From Plantactinospora sp039889035 (lineage in GTDB: Bacteria; Actinomycetota; Actinomycetes; Mycobacteriales; Micromonosporaceae): 64,000 nt of DNA. Positions 17,276 to 24,490 of this stretch are shown here, in pieces. A model generated the notes under the pieces. It was not told the origin of the DNA. It did no database searches and saw nothing but the letters and a program-made list of their open reading frames with translations. The DNA lies in the NCBI GenBank assembly GCA_039889035.1, contig JBDQQY010000002.1, forward strand, positions 372,001 through 436,000, written 5' to 3'. The position numbers and the translations under genes were made by a program. Each line of letters starts with the position of its first letter. Position 1 is the first letter of the stretch.

Positions 17276-17847
17276 CGGCCACCCGCCTGCCATACCGCTG
17301 CCGCGAGCTGCCGGGCGAGTGCCGCAGCGACGTCGAGCGGGAACGACACCCCGCGCCGCTCGGTGCCGAGGATCAGCGCGACCACCGGGGCGGCGGCGCG
17401 GTGTTCTTGCTGGACCTGGACGGCGATCCGGTCGGCGACCGGGAAGGCGGTCGAGTAGTGCATCGGCGCCGTCTCGGCCTTGGCGCACCAGAGCGGATGG
17501 TGTGGCTGGGCGACCTTGCCGAGCGCGATGAACGCGGCCACGGACGCCGGAGAACCGTCGCCGCCGGGCGCCAACTTTTCCAACTTGGAAACTTCGGCCG
17601 GCTCCGGGGTGTCGAACCGGCGCAGCCGTCCGCACACCGACTGATCGGCGCCGTGGACCGGGTTCGGGTCGCGCCACACGGTCAGGCCGGCGTCGTGGAG
17701 CATCTGGGTGATGCCGTGGACGTGGGTGTCGCAGGCGTAGCCGATGGCGTCGAGCGAGCCGTGGGCCCGCCCGTCCTTCGGCGAGTACACCTCAAGGCGG
17801 ATGGTGGCCCGGGCGCCGCAGCCCGGCAGCGAAGGCAGGGCCCGCAT
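17272..17847 (-). CDS. Hypothetical protein of the transfer operon, 191 aa
   Basis: 191 residues. The ATG at 17847 overlaps the upstream stop (TGATG), and the end overlaps the DUF2637 gene start. The first half has Cys/His residues (PGCGARATIRLEVYSP, YACDTHVHGITQML) suggesting a zinc site; the second half is helical (ALARQLAAAVWQ). No known family recognised. The gene contains an AT-rich palindrome at 17577..17591. Confidence 0.68.
   Translation of the reverse strand: MRALPSLPGCGARATIRLEVYSPKDGRAHGSLDAIGYACDTHVHGITQMLHDAGLTVWRDPNPVHGADQSVCGRLRRFDTPEPAEVSKLEKLAPGGDGSPASVAAFIALGKVAQPHHPLWCAKAETAPMHYSTAFPVADRIAVQVQQEHRAAAPVVALILGTERRGVSFPLDVAAALARQLAAAVWQAGGR
17577..17591. repeat. AT-rich palindrome with AACTT iterations
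   Basis: TTTCCAA/C/TTGGAAA is a perfect 7-base palindrome. It is embedded in three AACTT repeats starting at 17573, 17582 and 17590. It lies in coding sequence, is unusually AT-rich for this DNA and recalls the palindromes in the neighbouring gene. Confidence 0.55.
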
Positions 17848-18710
17848 CAGGCACGCTCGGCAAGGTCGGCGTGCGCCATCAGTTCGGCCGCGTACCGGCG
17901 AGCCTCGGCCGGGGTGAGTACCGCCCACGCCTCCCGGTCCTCGTCGAGGGAGATCGGGCCGGTGACGTAGACGTGCACGCCCGGCTGCCCGTTCTCGTCG
18001 GTCTGCGCGTACGTCGACACCATCGGCACCCGCACCCCGCCGCCGTCCACGCCCGCCTTCACCCCGGCGGTGGCGAGCACGTCGACCGGCGCGGACATGC
18101 AGTCGGTTCCGTCACAGGTGCGGTTCGTCTCGCCGACACACCACGCCCGGGAGGTGACCGGCGCCGCCTTCGACGCGGCCTCCGCGACCTTGGCGACGTC
18201 GGAGAGCGCGGCCTCCGCGTCGGTTCCCGCGATGGTGGCCAGGGCGTCAACCGCCTCCGTCGAGCCGGTACGGATGACCGAGGCCGCCATCAGGAGGTAA
18301 TCGGACAGCGCGACCGCCTGGTCGGCGGTCAGCCCGTCCTTCGTCTCCAGCAGCACCACGGGCGCCTCCCGGTGCCCGGTGTCGAGGCCGTCGGCCGACG
18401 CCACGGACACCGACGCGATGTGCCGCCCCTCGTCCTCGATCGCGGGAAACCGCACCTCGTGCAGCCGGCAGCGCAGCTCCTCCTCGTCCTTGGCCTCGGC
18501 CACGTGGTCGGTCTGGCAGTAGGCGGGGCAGGGCAGGATGCGCGGCTCGACCAGGCTCCGCAGGTAGTTGGAGACGGTCTCGGCCGCCTCCTCCGCCTCC
18601 GGGCTGATGGGCCGGTCGAGCATCCACTCGGCGAGCCATCCGGCGAACTTCGCCACGTCCGGCACGTCGATGCTGTCGACCTCGGGGGCAGGGCTGGAAT
18701 ACTCGGTCAT
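17847..18710 (-). CDS. DUF6907-like hypothetical protein, first gene of transfer operon
   Basis: 287 residues, ATG at 18710 with AGGAGG seven bases upstream; an extension to 18734 lacks a site. Cys/His groups PCPAYCQTDH (near 61-70) and CVGETNRTCDGTDC (about 191-204) suggest metal binding. The C-terminus is a regulator-like strand-helix unit (VHVYVTGPISLDEDREAWAVLTPAEARRYAAEL). The pattern recalls DUF6907 proteins of actinobacterial elements; that name is from memory and moderate in certainty. Its promoter must lie in 18711..18775 unless the operon is read from the host gene upstream. Confidence 0.65.
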   Translation of the reverse strand: MTEYSSPAPEVDSIDVPDVAKFAGWLAEWMLDRPISPEAEEAAETVSNYLRSLVEPRILPCPAYCQTDHVAEAKDEEELRCRLHEVRFPAIEDEGRHIASVSVASADGLDTGHREAPVVLLETKDGLTADQAVALSDYLLMAASVIRTGSTEAVDALATIAGTDAEAALSDVAKVAEAASKAAPVTSRAWCVGETNRTCDGTDCMSAPVDVLATAGVKAGVDGGGVRVPMVSTYAQTDENGQPGVHVYVTGPISLDEDREAWAVLTPAEARRYAAELMAHADLAERA

Positions 18711-18734
18711 TGGGTCGCCTCCTGCGGCGATCAA

Positions 18735-18772
18735 GGGCCCGGAGCACAGGTGTTAGCGCACCTGCCGGGCCC
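18735..18772. terminator. Hairpin at the element edge
   Basis: GGGCCCGG (18735..18742) pairs with CCGGGCCC (18765..18772), with an inner stem CAGGTG (18747..18752) / CACCTG (18759..18764). It lies between the truncated host gene and the first element gene, both on the minus strand, so it may insulate the element operon from host transcription. Confidence 0.5.
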
Positions 18773-18775
18773 GTC

Positions 18776-19612
18776 CTATTCAGTTGGAACGGCGCTCACA
18801 TCCTTAGAACTTTCCTGGACGCAGTTCAGGCAGGGTGATCCGGTGGCCCGGACCAGTGGGCCGACGACCGGGACGCCGTCGCGCATGGTCAGCAGCAGAT
18901 GCGCCTGCCGGTGCTGGGCGTAGCCGGCGGCGAGCAGTCCGGCGGGGCGGTCCGCCCCGACCTGGACCACCAGGTCGGCACGACCGCGCCGGACGGGTCG
19001 GGTCGCGGTGCCGGGTGCGGCCCGGGCGATCGCGTCCGCGACGGCGGCGGCGCTCGGCCGGCGTACGTCGGTGGCCAGCAGCCCACTGCCGGTGGTGTCC
19101 GCCGGCCGGACCCGGCCCCGCAGGTCCGGGTGCACCTGTCCGACGCCGGCCTGGGCCAGGGTCACCGCCACCGGGCCGGCGAGCCGGCCCTGACCGGTCA
19201 CCACGATCCGGGCCGCGGCCCGCCGTCGGAGCAGTTGGGCGGGGGTGCCGGGCGAGTCCCGGCCGTGCAGGGCGAGCGCCGCCGCCTCGGCGGAGAGCCG
19301 CTGCCGGGCCGGCTCGGGCAGGTCGGTGGGGAGCAGGGTGTGTGCGGCGACCACCAGGCCGGCGGCGCGCAGGGTGTCGATCAGGGTACGGGCGTCGTCG
19401 CGGGACACGTTGATCGTGACGGCGTGGTCCAGGACGGCCCGCTCGCTGCGGCTGCCGTCGAGCAGGTCGAGCAACCGGGCGGCGGCCGGATTGGCGACCT
19501 CGAGCAGGACCGCGCGACGGGGGTCGAGGCCGAGTTGCAGGGTGTGCCGGTCACGCCAGAGTCGGGCGAGGCCGGGCAGCAGGGTGGGGCGGGGCAGCAC
19601 GTTTCTGGTCAT
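18776..19612 (-). pseudogene. ThiF-like (cyclodehydratase-type) gene, 3' end replaced by element
   Basis: 278 residues from ATG 19612. It has an N-terminal PqqD/TOMM-leader-like region (LARLWRDRHTLQLGL...LLDLLDGSRSE), a Rossmann core (ARIVVTGQGRLAGPVAVTLAQAG) and a zinc knuckle GSPCLNC at 258-264. Relatives continue beyond this knuckle with more C-terminal sequence; here it ends after VQESSKDVSAVPTE. Known: the Mycobacterium counterpart Rv3196 lies beside DUF2342, PDZ and UPF0182 genes, exactly as here, so it is a conserved chromosomal gene. Inferred: element insertion removed its end. The product may be inactive or partly functional. Confidence 0.7.
18815..18832. other. Probable host/element junction (att site)
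   Basis: The codons for CLNC (18821..18832) and V (18818..18820) fit the host family, while the codons after them do not. DNA on the element side is AT-richer (CATCCTTAGAACTTTCC). Insertion within a coding gene, not a tRNA, is typical of serine integrases. The exact core cannot be fixed without the other end. Confidence 0.55.
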
Positions 19613-19654
19613 GGGGCAACACGCTGTCACCGCCCGGGTGCGGGAAGGCGGCGG

Positions 19655-19716
19655 TTGTCCACAGCGGGTGGACGCTGTGCACTGCCCTATCCACAGGATC
19701 TGGGGTGTTATCCACA
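19655..19716 (-). promoter_or_regulatory. Cluster of three DnaA-box-like sequences
   Basis: TTGTCCACA (19655..19663), CTATCCACA (19687..19695) and TTATCCACA (19708..19716) lie within 62 bases upstream of the ThiF-like gene, all written on the plus strand. TTGTCCACA is the preferred actinobacterial DnaA box and TTATCCACA the classical one. They could regulate this gene or titrate DnaA. Confidence 0.5.
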
Positions 19717-19780
19717 ACCCATGGGTAACTTTTGTCGCCGCGCGGACATCACAGCGGGTGTCCGCAGCGCGACAGTGAAA

Positions 19781-19815
19781 GCGGGAAGGGGTGGCGCCAG
19801 GCCACCCCTTCCCGC
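19781..19815 (-). terminator. Terminator of the DUF5679 gene
   Basis: Perfect 15-base stem (19781..19795 with 19801..19815, GCGGGAAGGGGTGGC) and a 5-base loop. On the minus strand it is followed by TTTCACTGTC, so it ends transcription from the DUF5679 gene. Confidence 0.85.
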
Positions 19816-19837
19816 AGTTCCGCGTACTTCTCGATGA

Positions 19838-20005
19838 TCAGACCTTGGCCTTGCCGAGGATCCGGTTGACGGTCGTGCCACAGACCGGGCACTTGCCCTT
19901 GGCCATGTTCATGCCCGTCTTGGAAACCTCGACGTTGCCCTCGAAGTCACGCTTTTCCTTGCACTTCACGCAGTACCCGTTGTAGGTCTGGGCCTTCTCG
20001 GCCAC
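19838..20005 (-). CDS. DUF5679 zinc-ribbon protein
   Basis: 55-residue protein from GTG 20005 with GAGGAGGG just upstream. It has CVKCKEKRDF and CPVCGTTVNRILGK, a four-Cys zinc ribbon typical of the DUF5679 family of small actinobacterial proteins, which resembles treble-clef ribbons of translation or transcription factors. It is highly conserved in position beside the ThiF-like and M48-like genes. Function is unknown. Confidence 0.88.
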   Translation of the reverse strand: MAEKAQTYNGYCVKCKEKRDFEGNVEVSKTGMNMAKGKCPVCGTTVNRILGKAKV

Positions 20006-20520
20006 GGTGCCCTCCTCGTCTCATCCGCCGGCTCTCGCGAGCCTGACGTGCGCCCGGCGGCGGGCGGCCACGTAGGCGCCAGCGCTGGGGTTTCTCCGCG
20101 GTCACCCATGTGACCGCCGGTCCGCGGACCCTACCCAGTTCTGGGCAGTTCCATGTCAGCGATCTGTCGACACTGTGAGGAAGCCGACGCCCAGAGTGTG
20201 CATGCCGGAATAGGTCGGATAAGTCAGTTTCGCAGGGACACGCCGGATGAACCGCGTCAGATCGCTGATCGGGGGGTGCCTGGCGGGGCCGGGGGATGAT
20301 CGTTTACCGTTGCCTCCGGCGCTCGGTCGTACGCCCCCGCGGAGCCCGGAACCGGCTGATCATGGGTACGCAGACGATCACCGCAATGAATTTTTTCCGG
20401 ACGGGTCACCGCTAACCGGTATTTTTCCGGCGGCTATCTGTGGGTTGACTCTTGCGGTGACCTGGTCAGTACGCATTAGTTTTCCATCGTGAACGAAACC
20501 CGGGGCTGCGCGGGCCGCTA
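20006..20520. other. Intergenic region, 515 bp
   Basis: Between the divergent DUF5679 and metallopeptidase genes. No convincing gene is seen. Around 20385..20480 is an AT-rich stretch (AATGAATTTTTTCC) with a TTGACT hexamer at 20445..20450, where a promoter for the downstream peptidase is likely; no matching -10 box stands out. Confidence 0.5.
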
Positions 20521-21051
20521 ATGGCGGGGTTGCGGAAGCCGGTCGTCGAGGTACGGCGCAGTCAGCGTCGGCGCCGGACGGTGTCCGCGTACCGGGACGG
20601 CGAGCGGGTCGTGGTGCTGATCCCCGACCAGTTCTCCCGCGCCGAGGAGACCGAGTGGGTGGACCGGATGCTCGCCCGGCTCGCGGCCCGGGAGGAGCGG
20701 CTCGGACGTTCCGACGAGGAGTTGCTGCTCCGGTCCCGCCGGCTGATCGACCGCTACCTGAGCGAGCACGGCCGGATGGCGGTACCGGCCAGCGTCCGGT
20801 GGGTGACGAACCAGAACGGCCGGTGGGGCTCCTGTACCCCGGCCGACCGGACGATCCGGATCTCGCACCGGATCCAGGAGATGCCGGACTGGGTGATCGA
20901 CTACGTGCTGCTGCACGAGCTGGCCCACCTCGTCGTGCCAAGTCACAACGCGCGGTTCTGGGAACTGGTCGGGCGCTATCCGAAGACGGAACGGGCCCGG
21001 GGCTACCTGGAGGGCGTCGCGGCGACCGCCGGGATCGTCCTGCCGGACTGA
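20521..21051 (+). CDS. M48/YgjP-type zinc metallopeptidase
   Basis: 176-residue YgjP-like (SprT/M48-clan) metallopeptidase. The zinc motif is H132-E-L-A-H136 with the third ligand His142 in PSHNARFWELV. The NQNGRWGSC strand (about 97-105) is a hallmark of this family. There is no signal peptide, so it is cytosolic. YgjP proteins are widespread and often fused to or near nucleotide metabolism genes, but their substrates are not known. Confidence 0.88.
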   Translation: MAGLRKPVVEVRRSQRRRRTVSAYRDGERVVVLIPDQFSRAEETEWVDRMLARLAAREERLGRSDEELLLRSRRLIDRYLSEHGRMAVPASVRWVTNQNGRWGSCTPADRTIRISHRIQEMPDWVIDYVLLHELAHLVVPSHNARFWELVGRYPKTERARGYLEGVAATAGIVLPD

Positions 21052-21136
21052 GCCCGTACCGGTGCGGCCGGCCCGGCCGGGCCGGGCGGTGCGGGCGCGC
21101 GGGGTACCGGGCCCGGCAGGTCGGTAAGGTCGGCGG

Positions 21137-21736
21137 GTGACCCGCCGTCTGATCGTGGTGATGCTCGGCCCCGTCGCCTGGGCGCCGCCCGGGACCGATC
21201 CGGCCCGCTGGCGGGCCGCACTCGCCGAGGACGTGGTCGACCTGGTCGCCACCCTGGCCGAGGTGGAGCCGGCGATCGCCGCCACCGCGCCCGACCGCCC
21301 GCTGGCCGAGGCGGTCGCCTGGCCCGGCATGCCGGTGTACGACCTGCCGGCCGACCGGGTCGGTGCCGCGCTGGACGCGGCGACCCGGGACGGCTACGAC
21401 CAGGCCGCCGTGCTGGTCGCCGACGCGCCCGACGTGCCCGGCCTGATCCTCGGCAAGCTGCTCCGCCCGCTGACCAGCCGTCCCGTCGCGGTCGCCCCGG
21501 CGACGAATCCCGGGCCCGGGCTGCTCGGCCTGGCGGCCCGGCTACCCGCGCCGGACTGGCTGCCGGAGCTGGACCTGGACACCGCCGAGGTCGAGCAGGT
21601 GCGCGCCGCCGCGCCCCGACCGGCTGAGGTGGCGGTGGCCCCGGGCTGGCGCCGGCTCCGCACCCCGGCCGACCTCGCGACCCTCGATCCGGCGGTCGAG
21701 GGCTGGGACACCACCCGGGTGCTGCTCGGCGGCTGA
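21137..21736 (+). CDS. Hypothetical protein, possible GT-A/nucleotidyltransferase fold
   Basis: 199 residues, GTG start. The order of strands (RLIVVMLGPVAW, GYDQAAVLVADAPDVPGLILGKLL, PVAVAPATNPGPGLLGLAAR) recalls DUF2064 and CofC-like GT-A folds, in which the central D-x-P-D binds metal-nucleotide. An N-terminal nucleotide motif is weak, so activity is uncertain. It is followed by an array of short direct repeats. Confidence 0.6.
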   Translation: MTRRLIVVMLGPVAWAPPGTDPARWRAALAEDVVDLVATLAEVEPAIAATAPDRPLAEAVAWPGMPVYDLPADRVGAALDAATRDGYDQAAVLVADAPDVPGLILGKLLRPLTSRPVAVAPATNPGPGLLGLAARLPAPDWLPELDLDTAEVEQVRAAAPRPAEVAVAPGWRRLRTPADLATLDPAVEGWDTTRVLLGG

Positions 21737-21750
21737 CCGCACCCCGGAGG

Positions 21751-21890
21751 GCATGGGTCAGCCACTCCGCACGTCCCGAAGGTGGCGTGGGTCAGCTACG
21801 TCTCGCGTCCCGAGGCGCGTCGGTCAGCCGCTCCACACGCCCTGAGGCGCGTCGGTCAGCCAATCCGCACGCCCCGGGGGCGTCGGTCAC
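21751..21890. repeat. Degenerate ~32-bp tandem repeats
   Basis: Four full units and part of a fifth begin at 21751, 21785, 21817, 21849 and 21880 (spacing 34, 32, 32, 31). The shared core is GCGTCGGTCAGCC followed by a CTCC-CACG-CCC-GAGGC pattern. They fill the gap between two convergent genes and reach the stop of the metalloprotease gene. Confidence 0.7.
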
Positions 21891-23167
21891 TCCGGGTCGC
21901 GCCGCTCCGAGCCCGGATCGGAGTCGCCGGAGTCGCCCTCGGACTCCGGCGTGCCGAAGTCGAAGTCGTCCAGGTCGCCGAGGTCGAGTTGGGACCGGGC
22001 GAAGGCGTCCGGGTCGGCGAAGTCCTCCTCGGCGGGGAGCAGGTCCGGGTGCCCCCAGAGCGCGTCCCGGCCGGCGATGCCCCGGTGCTCGCTCAGCGCC
22101 GCCCAGAGCGCGGCGGCCTCGCGCAGCCGGCGGGGTCGCAGCTCCAACCCGACCAGCGCGGCGAAGGTCTGCTCGGCCGGGCCACCGGCCGCCCGGCGCC
22201 GACGGAACGCCTCGGCGAGCCGGTTCACGTTCGGCAGCCGCTCGACGGCGGCGGTGTCGACAACGTGGCACACCCAGCCCTCGACCAGGGCGAGCGTGGT
22301 TTCCAGCCGGGCCAGCGAGGCCTTCTGCGCCGGAGTGTCCTCCGGGGTGAAGATGCCCTCCACGGAGAGCGCCTGCACCGACTCCGGGTTCATCGGGTCG
22401 AGCCGGCCCATCGCCTCCTCGATCGCCTCCCGGTTCACCGTGATGCCGGTGGCGTACATCTCGACGGTGGTCAGGACGTGGCCGCGCAGCCACGGTACGT
22501 GCTGGAAGAGCCGCTGGTGGGCGGCCTCGCGCAGGGCGACGTAGAGGCGTACCTCGTCCTCGGGGAGTTCGAGGCCCTCGCCGTACGCCCGGATGTTGGC
22601 CGGCAGCAGCGCGGCCGTGCCGGCCGGGCCGAGCGGCAGGCCGATGTCGCCGGCCGAGAGCACCTCGGCGGCGAGCGAGCCGAGGGCCTGCCCGAGCTGG
22701 CCGCCGAAGAGCGCCCCGCCCAGCGTGGTCAGCATCGACTGCATCGGGCCGAGCTGCGACCGGGCCTCCGGCGGCACCAGGTCGCCCATCGCGGCCACCA
22801 TCCGCCCGGCCACCGGGTCGCAGAGCTTCTTCCAGACGTCCAGCGTCTTGTAGATCCACTCATTCCGGTTCCACGCGACCGAGCTGCGGATCCCGGAGGG
22901 GTGTGCCGAGGTCGGATCGAGCCACAGGTCGGCGAGCCGGAGCGCCTCCTCGACGGCGTTGCGCTCGTACGGCGTCACGGCCGGGTCGCCGGCCGAGGAG
23001 AGCTGGCTGGCCGCGACCTGGCGGGCCAGGTCCCAGTTGACCGGGCCGCTGCCCGGCGCGGCGAGCAACTGCTGCAGCTGCGCCATGAACTGCTGCATCT
23101 GCTGCGGGTCGTTGGGGTCGGGCGGCTGGCCACCCGGCAGGGCGAAGCCGAACGGAATATCAGGCAC
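21887..23167 (-). CDS. DUF2342 zinc-dependent metalloprotease-like protein
   Basis: 426 residues, family TIGR03624/DUF2342 (annotated as zinc-dependent metalloprotease or F420-associated). The N-terminus MPDIPFGFALPGG, a Gln-rich segment, and the core LREAAHQRLFQHVPWLRGHV with E-A-A-H metal-binding character are typical. The C-terminal 50 residues are acidic and disordered (DDFDFGTPESEGDSGDSD). Orthologues neighbour the PDZ and ThiF-like genes in actinobacteria (Rv3195 region). It is divergent from the PDZ gene. Confidence 0.85.
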   Translation of the reverse strand: MPDIPFGFALPGGQPPDPNDPQQMQQFMAQLQQLLAAPGSGPVNWDLARQVAASQLSSAGDPAVTPYERNAVEEALRLADLWLDPTSAHPSGIRSSVAWNRNEWIYKTLDVWKKLCDPVAGRMVAAMGDLVPPEARSQLGPMQSMLTTLGGALFGGQLGQALGSLAAEVLSAGDIGLPLGPAGTAALLPANIRAYGEGLELPEDEVRLYVALREAAHQRLFQHVPWLRGHVLTTVEMYATGITVNREAIEEAMGRLDPMNPESVQALSVEGIFTPEDTPAQKASLARLETTLALVEGWVCHVVDTAAVERLPNVNRLAEAFRRRRAAGGPAEQTFAALVGLELRPRRLREAAALWAALSEHRGIAGRDALWGHPDLLPAEEDFADPDAFARSQLDLGDLDDFDFGTPESEGDSGDSDPGSERRDPE

Positions 23168-23281
23168 CCGTCCACGGTACGCGCGCCAGGGGGTGCGCCG
23201 CCCGCCCAGGTGTCACGCCGAGGGCGAACCTCGGGGTTCGCTGACCGGCCCGGGGGTGCCTTCTGGGTACGCTTGGCGGCC

Positions 23282-24301
23282 ATGAGACGTCGCGGTGTCA
23301 CGGTTCTGCTCGGCGCGGTGATCACCGCCCTGCTCAGTGTCGGCGTGCTCGCCGCCCCGATCCCGTACGTCGTGCTCGGTCCGGGGCCGACGGTGGACAC
23401 GCTGGGCCGGCAGAACGACAAAGAGGTGATCCAGGTTTCCGGCCGGGAGACCTCGACGTCGGCCGGACAACTCCGGCTGACCACGGTCGGCGTGCAGCCC
23501 GACGTCAAGCTGCTCTCCGCGATCGCCGGCTGGTTCTCCTCGGACGAGGCCGTGGTGCCGTACGAGTTGATCTACCCGCCGGGGCAGACCCAGCAGCAGG
23601 TGGAGGAGCGCAACGCGGAGGACTTCGCCGCCTCGCAGACCAGTGCCGAGACCGCGGCGCTGCGCGAACTCGGCTATCCGGTGGAGGTCGTGGTCAAGGC
23701 CGTCACCGCGGGTGCCCCGTCGGAAGGGATCCTCAAGGTGGGTGACGTGATCACCTCGGTCGACGACAAGCCAGTGGTGGTGGCGAGCAGCCTCACCGAC
23801 CTGATCCGGGCCCGCCCGGCCGGCTCGGCGCTGAAGATCGGCTACACCCGGGACGGCAAGCCGGCCACCGCGACCATCGTCAGCGCCGCCACCGACAACA
23901 ACCCGCCGCGGATCGGCGTGGAGATCGAACAGCGGCAGCCGCACCCGTTCGAGTTGAAGATCGACCTCGGCGACATCGGCGGGCCGAGTGCCGGGCTGAT
24001 GTTCGCGCTCGGCATCATCGACAAGATCCGGACCGAGAAGGACCTGACCGGCGGAAAGATCATCGCTGGCACCGGCACCATCAACGACCTGGGTGAGGTC
24101 GGCCCGATCGGCGGTATCCCGCAGAAACTGGTCGGCGCGAAGAACGCGGGCGCGAAGTATTTCCTCGTACCGGCCGGCAACTGCGAGGAGGCCGTCCGCA
24201 ACGCCCAGTCGGGGCTGCCGATGGCCCGGGTCGGGACCCTCGACGAGGCGTTGAGCGCACTGGAGACGATCAGTGCCGGAGGCGAGCCGCCGAAGTGCTG
24301 A
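23282..24301 (+). CDS. PDZ and Lon-like (S16) serine protease, membrane anchored
   Basis: 339 residues: one N-terminal membrane anchor (about 8-32), a PDZ domain (about 133-215, VTAGAPSEGILKVGDVITSVDD) and a Lon-type protease domain with the Ser236-Lys282 dyad (GGPSAGLMFALG and GGIPQKLVGAKNAG). It belongs to the YlbL family of secreted, membrane-tethered proteases known for quality control and in some bacteria for cleaving cell-division inhibitors. ATG 23282 is chosen because it opens the signal anchor; upstream reading is antisense to the metalloprotease gene. Confidence 0.9.
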   Translation: MRRRGVTVLLGAVITALLSVGVLAAPIPYVVLGPGPTVDTLGRQNDKEVIQVSGRETSTSAGQLRLTTVGVQPDVKLLSAIAGWFSSDEAVVPYELIYPPGQTQQQVEERNAEDFAASQTSAETAALRELGYPVEVVVKAVTAGAPSEGILKVGDVITSVDDKPVVVASSLTDLIRARPAGSALKIGYTRDGKPATATIVSAATDNNPPRIGVEIEQRQPHPFELKIDLGDIGGPSAGLMFALGIIDKIRTEKDLTGGKIIAGTGTINDLGEVGPIGGIPQKLVGAKNAGAKYFLVPAGNCEEAVRNAQSGLPMARVGTLDEALSALETISAGGEPPKC

Positions 24302-24447
24302 ATTGTCGCGCAGCGTCAGCGTCGGGCTACTGTCCGGCGCCGATGTGACTGCGCTCCGGTGGCCGGGTGTCCCGCCCGGTGGACCGGTCGTTTTCGGCTG
24401 CCCCGACGGGGGACCGATCGGACTCAGGAATACCCCGTAGTCTAGGT

Positions 24448-24461
24448 GCTCTGATCAGAGC
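24448..24461. promoter_or_regulatory. 14-bp perfect palindrome upstream of UPF0182 gene
   Basis: GCTCTGATCAGAGC lies 29 bases before the GTG start. A perfect palindrome in the expected promoter region is a candidate operator, but no regulator is known for this gene. Confidence 0.4.
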
Positions 24462-24490
24462 CGGTCATTGCCGAAGGTGCGGAGCCAACA

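Larger units (their letters stand above)
1..18832. mobile_element. Integrated phage/conjugative element, right part
   Basis: Seen: a plus-strand phage tail and lysis cassette (25..8385), an accessory block (8630..13640) and a minus-strand operon with an FtsK-like pump and a DUF2637 membrane protein (13774..18710), ending where a conserved host ThiF-like gene is cut at about 18815..18832. Known: Tra/Spd modules typify actinomycete integrative conjugative elements and plasmids, while tape measure and endolysin genes typify prophages. Inferred: one hybrid element, or two adjacent elements, inserted in the host gene. The left end, head genes, integrase and replication gene are outside the window or absent. 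Confidence 0.75.

Noticed and set aside
20247..20492. Possible 81-residue gene in the 20 kb intergenic region
   Set aside because: AT-rich, unlike the codon use around it, no ribosome site, and a Pro/Ser-rich product; a promoter region is more likely.
21782..23281. Five-hundred-residue N-terminal extension of the PDZ protease
   Set aside because: It is antisense to the DUF2342 gene; the true start at 23282 opens a clear membrane anchor.
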